The translations under genes and the position numbers were made by a program. The notes beneath the pieces are model-generated. The model was not told where the DNA came from. It saw only the letters and a list, made by a program, of their open reading frames with translations, and searched no databases. DNA of 64,000 nucleotides from Sphaerobacter sp. (GTDB lineage Bacteria; Chloroflexota; Chloroflexia; Thermomicrobiales; Thermomicrobiaceae), in NCBI GenBank assembly GCA_029961075.1, contig JASBVL010000002.1, forward strand, positions 1 to 64,000. The letters run 5' to 3'. Shown in pieces: positions 58,063 to 64,000 of this stretch; positions within the stretch are counted from its first letter, which is position 1; each line of letters opens with the position of its first letter.

Positions 58063-58482
58063 GTGACTGCCAGGGAGTGTGAGCCCGACCTGACCATCGT
58101 CTGCGACGGGGGATCGCTGGGGAACCCCGGTCGCGGCTACGGCAGCTACCGGCTCACCGACAAGAGCGGCGCCAGCAAGCTGGTCCGCCTCGAGTTCGGC
58201 GACGGCGTGACGAACAACCAGGCGGAGTACCGCACCCTGATCGCGGCCCTCGAGGCCGCGCTGGCGCACGCCGCCGCCCACCGTCAGCGGCCCGAAGATC
58301 TCTGCCTCCGCATCCGCACCGACAGCCAGCTCCTGGTCGAGCAGCTCACCGGGCGCTGGAAGGTGCGCCACCCCGATCTGAAGCCGCTCCACGCCCGGGC
58401 GACCGCGCTCGTCGCCCGCTTCGGCCGGCGCGACATCGCCTGGCAGCCACGCAACCAGACGGTGCGCGTCCTGGGGCACTGA
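58063..58482 (+). CDS. ribonuclease HI-like protein
   Basis: 139 residues, GTG start with AGAGGA 8 bases upstream. RNase H fold with the first Asp in CDGGSLGNPGRGYG, Glu in NNQAEYRTLIAAL and the second Asp in IRTDSQLLVEQL. The chain ends QTVRVLGH, so the terminal Asp/His region of the usual NxxAD motif appears lost or replaced. Activity may be reduced or depend on another residue. It follows the terminator of the EF-G-like gene by 20 bases and so likely has its own promoter or readthrough. Confidence 0.75.
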   Translation: MTARECEPDLTIVCDGGSLGNPGRGYGSYRLTDKSGASKLVRLEFGDGVTNNQAEYRTLIAALEAALAHAAAHRQRPEDLCLRIRTDSQLLVEQLTGRWKVRHPDLKPLHARATALVARFGRRDIAWQPRNQTVRVLGH

Positions 58483-58522
58483 CCCGGCCCGCCCTGCCCC
58501 GCCCGGGTGCGCGGCGTGACGG

Positions 58523-58548
58523 GTAGGGGCGGGCCGTGTGCCCGCCCG
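58523..58548. repeat. 26-base palindromic repeat, copy 2
   Basis: GTAGGGGCGGGCCGTGTGCC followed by CGCCCG, identical to 37723-37748 except for G in place of T at one loop position. It sits 41 bases after the RNase HI-like stop and before the tRNA promoter. Confidence 0.65.
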
Positions 58549-58607
58549 GGCCCCACGCACCACCGTGCCTGGCGGGCACGCCGGCCGCTCGATCGCCGGT
58601 CTGGCAA

Positions 58608-58636
58608 TTGCAGCCCCCGCGACGCTGTGCTATACT
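58608..58636 (+). promoter_or_regulatory. tRNA-Val promoter
   Basis: TTGCAG (58608-58613), a 17-base spacer and TGC-TATACT (-10 at 58631-58636), with the tRNA beginning about 18 bases after the -10. A well-formed -35/-10 pair for a stable RNA gene. Confidence 0.75.
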
Positions 58637-58653
58637 CCCAGCGTCGCCGAATC

Positions 58654-58727
58654 GGGCGGTTAGCTCAGTCGGTTAGAGCGCCACGTTGACATCGTGGAGG
58701 TCACTAGTTCGAGTCTAGTACCGCCCA
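58654..58727 (+). tRNA. tRNA-Val (anticodon GAC)
   Basis: A full cloverleaf of 74 nt: acceptor GGGCGGT with ACCGCCC, D-arm GCTC/GAGC around AGTCGGTTA, anticodon arm CCACG/CGTGG with loop TTGACAT (anticodon GAC), and T-arm ACTAG/CTAGT with loop TTCGAGT. The discriminator is A. CCA is not encoded (CCC follows). Confidence 0.95.
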
Positions 58728-58736
58728 CCCGATTCC

Positions 58737-58764
58737 CCGTCAGGCCTGCCTGGCGGTCTTTTCG
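58737..58764 (+). terminator. rho-independent terminator of tRNA-Val
   Basis: Stem CCGTCAGGC (58737-58745) with GCCTGGCGG (58748-58756), one T-G mismatch/wobble, 2-base loop, then TCTTTTCG. Confidence 0.75.
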
Positions 58765-58799
58765 TTCTCAACCCGCCGCGTTGAGCGGCAGAAACACAG

Positions 58800-59068
58800 C
58801 GCCAACGGCGTCGAGCGGGACGAGTACCCGGGCGGCGGACGCGCAGAGAGGCGGGGCCACCGGCTGCAAGCCCCACCCGTGACCGGCCCGGCGAAAACCA
58901 CCCGTGAGCTGACCGGCGAACGCCCCACGCGGGGCCAGTAGCCGGCTCCGGTCGCCCCCGTTATCGGGCACCCTGAGCGCCGTCGCGGCTCCGGTCGCGC
59001 GGCGGAAGTAGGGTGGAACCACGTCAGGCCGCGCCTGTCGTCCCTTCGGACGGCGGGCGCTTTTCGTT
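58800..59068 (+). promoter_or_regulatory. T-box leader (riboswitch) of thrS, threonine specifier
   Basis: Stem I is closed by GGCGT/ACGCC (58807-58811 and 58920-58924). GGGACGAGTA (58817-58826) and AGAGAG (58845-58850), followed by a GGGGC/GCCCC distal hairpin, are the usual stem I motifs. Opposite the AGTA lies GAAA then ACC (58897-58899), read as a threonine specifier. The T-box sequence AGGGTGGAACCACG is at 59010-59023. A 13-bp terminator (59031-59043 with 59048-59060) plus TTTTCGTT follows. Uncharged tRNA-Thr would be expected to block the terminator and switch on thrS, 255 bases downstream. Confidence 0.85.
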
Positions 59069-59104
59069 GGGGCCATGGGGTGGGCGCAAGGAGGGCACGC
59101 GATG

Positions 59105-59303
59105 GATGCGACTGGTACCGCGTATTGCGTACTCCGTATTGCGTCGTGCGTGGCGGGACACCCCTCACCCCCGACCCCTCTCCCAATCCTGGGAGAGGGG
59201 GGAGAAACGGAACACGGACTACGGACTCCCAAGTACGCAACACGCAATACGCAGTACGTAGTACGCAGTACGGAGCACGCACTAGGCATGACGGTTGACG
59301 CCG
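59105..59303. repeat. composite intergenic repeat, copy C, inside the thrS leader
   Basis: Left arm GCGTATTGCGTACTCCGTAT, then CCTCACCCCCGACCCC and the core hairpin CCCTCTCCCAATCCTGGGAG..., then a right arm of TACGCAACACGCAATACGCA and TACGTAGTACGCAGTACGGA, and the end module GCATGACGGTTGACGCCG (59286-59303). It lies wholly between the T-box terminator and the thrS ribosome-binding site, so it is part of the thrS mRNA. Confidence 0.7.
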
Positions 59304-59323
59304 CACGGACAGAGGAGCACCCG

Positions 59324-61114
59324 ATGTCGGAGATCGCACAGGAGATGGACATCCAGCTCGAGGTCGAGAGCCAGGAGGAACTGGAGCTGGCGCGCATGCG
59401 GCACTCCGCCGCGCACGTCATGGCGCAGGCCGTCCTGGAGATGTTCCCGGACGCCAAGCTGGCCATCGGCCCGGCCATCGAGAACGGCTTCTACTACGAC
59501 TTCGACCTGCCCCGCTCGCTGACGCCGGACGACCTCGGCAAGATCGAGGAGCGGATGCGGGAGATCAGGGCGGCGGCCTACCCCTTCGTGCGCAAGGAGA
59601 TCGCGCGCGAGGAGGCGCTGGCGATGTTCGCCGACCAGCCCTACAAGCTCGAGATCATCCACGACCTGCCCGAGGACGCCGTGATCTCGACCTACACGCA
59701 CGATGGCTTCACGGACCTGTGCCGCGGCCCGCATGTGGCCGACACGTCGCAGATCGGCCACTTCAAGCTGCTGAACGTGGCCGGCGCCTACTGGCGCGGC
59801 GACGAGAAGCGGCCGATGCTGCAGCGCATCTATGGCACGTCCTGGCGCTCGGAGGAGGAGCTCGCGGCGTATCTCCACCGCCTGGAGGAGGCGCAGCGGC
59901 GCGACCACCGGCGGCTGGGGCGGGAACTGGACCTCTTCTCGGTCAGCGAGGAGATCGGCGCCGGGCTGATCCTATGGCACCCCAAGGGCGCTCTGATCCG
60001 CCACCTGATCGAGCGCTTCGAGACGGACGAGCACCTGAAGCGCGGCTACCAGCTCGTCTACACGCCGCACATCGCCAGCGCCGAGATCTACAAGCGGAGC
60101 GGGCACCTGGAGACGTACCAGGAGAACATGTACGCGCCGATGGATATCGATGGGACGCCCTACTACCTCAAGCCCATGAACTGTCCCGGCCACATCATGA
60201 TCTACAACTCCCACGTCCGCTCCTACCGCGACCTGCCGATCCGGCTGGCCGAGCTGGGCACGGTCTACCGCTACGAGCGGAGCGGCACGCTGCACGGGAT
60301 GCTGCGCGTCCGCGGCTTCACCCAGGACGACGCCCACATCTTCTGCCGGCCGGATCAGCTCCACGGCGAGATCATGGGCGTGCTCGACCTGGCGATGTTC
60401 TTCGCCCGCGTCTTCGGCTACGAGTACAAGGCCTTCCTCGCCACGCGGCCGGAGAAGTCGATCGGGAGCGATGAGAACTGGGAGCGCGCGACGGCGACGC
60501 TGGCGGCGGCGCTGCGCGACATGGGGATGGCGTACGCGATGGACCCCGGCGCCGGCGCGTTCTACGGCCCCAAGATCGATATCAAGTTCCTCGACTCGCT
60601 CGGCCGCGAGTGGACGGGACCGACGATCCAGGTCGACTTCAACCTGCCGGAGCGCTTCGACGTGAGCTACGTCGGGGAGGACGGCGAGCGGCACCGGGCC
60701 GTCATGATCCACCGCACGGTCCTCGGGTCGATGGAGCGCTTCGTCGGCGGGCTGATCGAGCACTTCGCGGGCGCGTTCCCGGTCTGGCTGGCGCCGGTCC
60801 AGGCCGAGATCATCCCGATCGCCGACCGGCACCTCCCCTACGCGCAGCAGGTGGCGGCACGGCTGGTGGAGGCCGGCCTGCGGGCTGAGGTTGACGACAG
60901 CAGCGACCGCATGCAGGCCAAGATCCGGCGTGCCCAGCTCCAGCGCGTGCCGTACATGCTGGTGGTCGGCGACAAGGAGGCCGAGGCGGAGGCCGTCGCG
61001 GTCCGGCTGCGCACCAACGAGAACCTCGGCCCGATGCCGCTGGCCGACTTCATTGCCCTGGCTCGGGAGATGAACGACACCAAGTCGCTCGCCCTGACCC
61101 GCGACGCCAGCTAG
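59324..61114 (+). CDS. thrS: threonyl-tRNA synthetase (no TGS domain)
   Basis: 596 residues, class II synthetase. The chain opens directly before the editing domain (RHSAAHVMAQAV and CRGPHV, with HxxxH and Cys), without the roughly 60-residue N-terminal TGS domain of the E. coli enzyme. The catalytic domain has LKPMNCPGHIMIY (zinc Cys), motif 2 YRYERSGTLHGMLRVRGFTQDDAHIF and motif 3 VLGSMERF; the anticodon domain follows from about 495. The ATG at 59324 follows AGAGGAG. Upstream in-frame starts would translate the repeat in the leader. It is controlled by the T-box at 58800-59068. Confidence 0.95.
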   Translation: MSEIAQEMDIQLEVESQEELELARMRHSAAHVMAQAVLEMFPDAKLAIGPAIENGFYYDFDLPRSLTPDDLGKIEERMREIRAAAYPFVRKEIAREEALAMFADQPYKLEIIHDLPEDAVISTYTHDGFTDLCRGPHVADTSQIGHFKLLNVAGAYWRGDEKRPMLQRIYGTSWRSEEELAAYLHRLEEAQRRDHRRLGRELDLFSVSEEIGAGLILWHPKGALIRHLIERFETDEHLKRGYQLVYTPHIASAEIYKRSGHLETYQENMYAPMDIDGTPYYLKPMNCPGHIMIYNSHVRSYRDLPIRLAELGTVYRYERSGTLHGMLRVRGFTQDDAHIFCRPDQLHGEIMGVLDLAMFFARVFGYEYKAFLATRPEKSIGSDENWERATATLAAALRDMGMAYAMDPGAGAFYGPKIDIKFLDSLGREWTGPTIQVDFNLPERFDVSYVGEDGERHRAVMIHRTVLGSMERFVGGLIEHFAGAFPVWLAPVQAEIIPIADRHLPYAQQVAARLVEAGLRAEVDDSSDRMQAKIRRAQLQRVPYMLVVGDKEAEAEAVAVRLRTNENLGPMPLADFIALAREMNDTKSLALTRDAS

Positions 61115-61134
61115 CACCCGACACCCCACAAGAA

Positions 61135-61166
61135 AGCCCCCTCTCCCAAAGTTGGGAGAGGGGGCT
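61135..61166. terminator. bidirectional hairpin between thrS and the dipeptidase gene (repeat-family core)
   Basis: A perfect 15-bp stem AGCCCCCTCTCCCAA (61135-61149) with TTGGGAGAGGGGGCT (61152-61166). It has the core sequence of the composite repeat family but lacks the arms. It lies in the 72-base gap between convergent stops. No T-run follows thrS; leftward, the flank is TTTCTTGT, so it fits the dipeptidase transcript better. Confidence 0.6.
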
Positions 61167-61186
61167 GGGGGTGAGGGCCGGCTCCC

Positions 61187-62164
61187 CTACTCCCGCCACA
61201 CCTCCCGGAACACCCGCAGCCAGTTGCCGAAGCAGATCTTCTCGATCGCGTCGTCGCTGTACCCGCGGCGCGACAGCTCCGCGATCAGCTTGGGCGTCTG
61301 GGCCGCATCGGCCAGCTCTGCCGGCATCGTGGCGCCATCAAAGTCGGAGCCCAGCGCCACGTGGTCCACCCCTACCAGGCGCACGATGTGGTCGATGTGA
61401 TCCACCAGCACGCTGAGGGGCACCTCCACCCCGGTCCGGGCACCCGGCACCAGGAAGGAGATGCAGTAGTTGATCCCCATCAGGCCGCCCTTCTCGGCCA
61501 GCGCCCGGATCTGCTCGTCGGTCAGGTTCCGCGGGTGGTCGCAGAGCGCACGGGCATTGGAGTGGCTGGCCACGAACGGCTTCTCGCTGACGGCCACCAC
61601 GTCCCAGAAGCCGGCGTCATTCAGGTGCGACACGTCGATGAGGATGCCCATCGCGTTGCACTGCCGCACCAGCTCGCGCCCCAGACCCGTCAGCCCGTTG
61701 CCGTGGTCCTCGGGGCCGACTCCCTCGGCGAAGATGTTCGTCCGGCTCCAGGTGAGCCCGAGCGAGCGCAGCCCGAGCTCGTACGAGAGCCGCAGCACCG
61801 TGAACTCCGGGTCGATCGCCTCGGCCCCCTCGTAGTGCAAGATGGCGCCGAACACGCCGCGGTCGAGGCAGTCGACCAGCTGCCGGTAGCTGCGGATCAG
61901 CTCCACCTGCCCGTTCGACTCCGCCACCACGCGCTTGAGGAGGTCGACGGCGCGCAGCGTCTGGATGAGCGCGTGGTGCGGCAGCTCCTCGGTGGGGATG
62001 AAGACCGCGCTCAGCATCGCGGCGATGCCACCGCGGCGGGCGCGGGGCAGGTCGACATGGCCGATCCCCGATTCCTCCAGGAAGCTCCGCCTGGTCTCCG
62101 TCAAGGACAGCAGGTAGTCGGTGTGCCCGTCGATCACCGGGACAGCGGGTCGTGTCCCCACCAT
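61187..62164 (-). CDS. membrane-dipeptidase family (peptidase M19)
   Basis: 325 residues, amidohydrolase barrel. Metal ligands are visible in IDGHTDYL (His-x-Asp), LHYEGAEAID (bridging Glu), LIDVSHLNDAGF (His) and ASHSNARALCDHPRN (His and Arg/Asn), with LGSDFDG near the C-terminus (catalytic Asp). Relatives hydrolyse dipeptides, including D-amino-acid or dehydro forms. No signal peptide, so cytosolic. The ATG at 62164 is preceded by GGAGGAGAGGA; the upstream frame extension is not conserved in look. Confidence 0.9.
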   Translation of the reverse strand: MVGTRPAVPVIDGHTDYLLSLTETRRSFLEESGIGHVDLPRARRGGIAAMLSAVFIPTEELPHHALIQTLRAVDLLKRVVAESNGQVELIRSYRQLVDCLDRGVFGAILHYEGAEAIDPEFTVLRLSYELGLRSLGLTWSRTNIFAEGVGPEDHGNGLTGLGRELVRQCNAMGILIDVSHLNDAGFWDVVAVSEKPFVASHSNARALCDHPRNLTDEQIRALAEKGGLMGINYCISFLVPGARTGVEVPLSVLVDHIDHIVRLVGVDHVALGSDFDGATMPAELADAAQTPKLIAELSRRGYSDDAIEKICFGNWLRVFREVWRE

Positions 62165-62379
62165 GCGTGGTGTCCTCTCCTCCCTCAGCGCAGCCGCATG
62201 CCCGCATCCGGCGGCCCCCACGACGAACCGGCGGGTTTGCCTGGGCGAGCATCACTGCGCGGCATCCTAGCCGGGATGACGGCACGCGGCAAGCGCCGCC
62301 GCGACCAATTCACACAACTGGCCAGGTTGCGCAACGATAGCAACCCTTCATGGCCGGGCTCGGCCTGGTTGTGCCTGGT
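62165..62379. other. divergent intergenic region with repeated half-sites
   Basis: It contains GGTTGC-N9-GCAACC (62325-62345), with an inner palindrome GTTGCGCAAC, and a direct repeat GCCTGGTT at 62363-62370 and 62373-62380 just upstream of the -35. No gene is seen. The arrangement looks like an operator region for the binding-protein gene. Confidence 0.4.
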
Positions 62380-62408
62380 TTGACACCAATTCGGCTGCAT
62401 GATAGACA
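62380..62408 (+). promoter_or_regulatory. promoter of the solute-binding lipoprotein gene
   Basis: A perfect TTGACA (62380-62385), a 17-base spacer and TAGACA (62403-62408). The leader to the GTG at 62475 is about 60 nt. Confidence 0.7.
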
Positions 62409-62474
62409 CTCGTGCAGTACGTTCCACGGTGAACCGTCACCGCGGCGCGCCCAGAGGACAAGGGGGTGGGATCG

Positions 62475-64000
62475 GTGGACCAGACGGTGATCAGCGAGCG
62501 TGCGCTCCGGGCGGAGATCCTCGCCGGACGGCTCACGCGGCGGGAGGTGGTGAAGCGGGCCGCGGCGCTGGGGCTCAGCGCCCCGGTGATCGCCAGCCTG
62601 CTGGCGGCCTGCGGCGGAGAAGAGGGGACCACGCCGACCAGCAGTACCGCGGGTGATGCCACTCCGACCGGTACCGCCAGCGGCGCGGCGTCGCCGACCG
62701 CCGGCACGGACGGCGGAGCCGCCAGCGGTGGCCGCGGTCGGGGGAAGGCGGACCTGCTGCGGGTCCTGTTCTGGCAAGCGCCGACCATCCTGAACACGCA
62801 CCTGGCGACCGGGGACAAGGACAACATGCCCGCGCGGCTCGTCACCGAGCCCCTGCTGAAGATCAACCCGGACGGCTCGCTGGGCGCGGTCCTGGCGGCC
62901 GAGGTGCCGTCGCTGGAGAACGGCGGCGTCGCGCCCGACGGCCTCAGCGTCACCTACCAGCTCAAGCACGGGGTCGTCTGGTCCGATGGCGAGCCCTTCA
63001 CCGCCCGGGACGTGCGCTTCACCTGGGAGTGGGTGGCCAACGTCGAGAACAACTCGCCCAACCAGGCCATCTATCAGGTCATCAAGGACGTCGAGATCGT
63101 CGACGACCACACGGTCATCGTGCACTTCCACGAGCCGAACCCGGCGTGGTTCAACCCCTTCTCCGGCGGCTACAAGGGCGGCATCCTGCCCGAGCACATC
63201 ATGAAGGACTACGTGGGCGAGCGGGCACGGGAGGCACCCTTCAACCTCGCGCCGATCGGCACCGGCCCGTACAAGGTGGTCGAGTTCCGGCCGGGTGACA
63301 CCGTGATCTTCGAGATCAACGAGCGCTTCCGGGAGCCAGACAAGCCGTACTTCAAGCGGGTCGAGTGGAAGGGCGGCGGCGATCCCGCGTCCGCGGGCCG
63401 CGCGGTGCTGCAGACGCAGGAAGCGGATTTCGCCTGGAACCTCCAGGTGGAGAAGCAGGTGCTCGAATCCCTGGCCAAGGGTGGTGCGGGCCGCCTCCTC
63501 ATCACCCCGTGGGCCAGCGCCGAGCAGATCATGCTCAACTTCGCCGACCCCAACGTCGAGGTCAACGGCGCGCGGTCCGAGCCCTCGACGACCCACCCGT
63601 TCTTCAGCGATAAGCGGGTGCGCCAGGCACTGGCCCTCGCCTGCGATCGTGCCACGATCAGCGAGGTGCTCTACGGCGAGACCGGCAAGCCGACCGCCAA
63701 CATCCTGAACGCGCCGCCGCAATTCGTCTCGCCGAACACGTCGTTCACGTACGACCTCGAGGAGGCCGGCCGGCTGCTCGACGAGGCCGGCTGGGTGAAG
63801 AACGGCAAGTACCGGCAGAAGGATGGCCGGACGCTGTCGGTCGTGTTCTCGACCACCATCAATCCGGTCCGGCAGCGGGAGCAGGAGATCCTCAAGGCGA
63901 GCTGGGAGGAGCTCGGCATCCAGACCGAGCTCAAGGCGGTCGAGTCCAGCGTCTTCTTCTCCGGGGATGCCGGCAACCCGGACACCTACAGCCACTTCTA
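62475..64000 (+). CDS. ABC transporter extracellular solute-binding lipoprotein, family 5 (peptide/nickel type), partial
   Basis: The frame is open from the GTG at 62475 to the window edge (508 codons) with no stop, so the C-terminus is missing. The N-terminus has a Tat-type TRREVVKRAAALG and a lipobox LLAACGG (Cys about residue 46), then a Thr/Gly/Ala-rich linker to about residue 95. The family-5 body begins near LLRVLFWQAPTILNTHL, with EPLLKINPDGSLG, WSDGEPFTARDVRFTWEWV, IGTGPYKVVEFRPGD and KRVRQALALACDR. It captures oligopeptides or similar ligands outside the membrane. GGGGGTGGG lies just before the GTG. The permease genes presumably follow outside the window. Confidence 0.9.
   Translation, partial: MDQTVISERALRAEILAGRLTRREVVKRAAALGLSAPVIASLLAACGGEEGTTPTSSTAGDATPTGTASGAASPTAGTDGGAASGGRGRGKADLLRVLFWQAPTILNTHLATGDKDNMPARLVTEPLLKINPDGSLGAVLAAEVPSLENGGVAPDGLSVTYQLKHGVVWSDGEPFTARDVRFTWEWVANVENNSPNQAIYQVIKDVEIVDDHTVIVHFHEPNPAWFNPFSGGYKGGILPEHIMKDYVGERAREAPFNLAPIGTGPYKVVEFRPGDTVIFEINERFREPDKPYFKRVEWKGGGDPASAGRAVLQTQEADFAWNLQVEKQVLESLAKGGAGRLLITPWASAEQIMLNFADPNVEVNGARSEPSTTHPFFSDKRVRQALALACDRATISEVLYGETGKPTANILNAPPQFVSPNTSFTYDLEEAGRLLDEAGWVKNGKYRQKDGRTLSVVFSTTINPVRQREQEILKASWEELGIQTELKAVESSVFFSGDAGNPDTYSHF

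Noticed and set aside
59220-59285. CRISPR array suggested by short repeated TACGCA units
   Set aside because: Units are 7-13 bases with no unique spacers and belong to the right arm of a hairpin-centred repeat. No cas genes are nearby.
59075-59323. In-frame extension of thrS to an ATG at 59075, adding about 83 residues
   Set aside because: It would translate the composite repeat, gives low-complexity non-conserved sequence, and has no ribosome site. AGAGGAG before 59324 marks the start.

Overview
The window is a 64 kb stretch of GC-rich bacterial chromosome with dense, mostly housekeeping genes. The gene content suggests a thermophilic or high-GC Chloroflexota, most likely Thermomicrobia (Sphaerobacter-like). 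The supporting traits are a Tat-type lipoprotein leader on a peptide-binding protein, LGFP-like Chloroflexi secreted modules, a ThrRS lacking the TGS domain, a T-box leader, and intergenic GCGTATTGCGT-type repeats. This placement is inference; only the first 34 bases of a 16S gene are present.

Layout. 1-478: the 5' end of a 16S rRNA gene running off the left edge, with its leader and two promoters. 479-13.6 kb: a class I glutamine amidotransferase-like hydrolase, an hsp20-lon heat-shock operon, a UbiA-family phosphoribosyltransferase next to a membrane-anchored glycoside-hydrolase-like protein, polyprenyl diphosphate synthase, a degenerate ATPase-like protein, a coupled TPP-enzyme/nucleoside-hydrolase pair and a secreted beta-propeller/LGFP-like protein. 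13.7-24.4 kb: glycerate kinase, rluD-like, lspA and a dksA-like gene in one leftward operon, then murG, radA, clpC and rpsA. 24.5-33.8 kb: aminotransferase, a frameshifted TIM-barrel gene, phosphodiesterase, dapA-like, an O-antigen-ligase-like protein, M20 peptidase, moaA and a PIG-L deacetylase. 34-42 kb: glycosyltransferase, hisS, mogA, yraN, rnhB, rplS and a fused homocysteine methyltransferase/MTHFR. 42-46.4 kb: an ECF sigma factor with a large membrane anti-sigma, a CPBP protease and parB. 46.5-58.5 kb: glyQS-type glyS, xerC/D, rseP-ispG, cyclase-pfkB-queG, coaX, an EF-G-like GTPase and an RNase H-like protein. 58.6-64 kb: tRNA-Val, a threonine T-box leader, thrS, an M19 dipeptidase and the start of an ABC solute-binding lipoprotein.

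Promoters are readable. Many have an extended -10 of the form TGC-TAnAnT, often with no clear -35, whereas the rRNA and tRNA promoters also have good -35 boxes. At least one gene (11957) appears to be leaderless. A family of composite palindromic repeats lies between genes; one copy sits inside the thrS leader and another supplies the 3' end of a phosphodiesterase gene. No CRISPR array, prophage, transposase or toxin-antitoxin locus was found. The least conventional loci are the degenerate DnaC/IstB-like protein, the sigma/anti-sigma pair with an LGFP-like ectodomain, the T-box leader carrying a repeat, and the repeat family itself.
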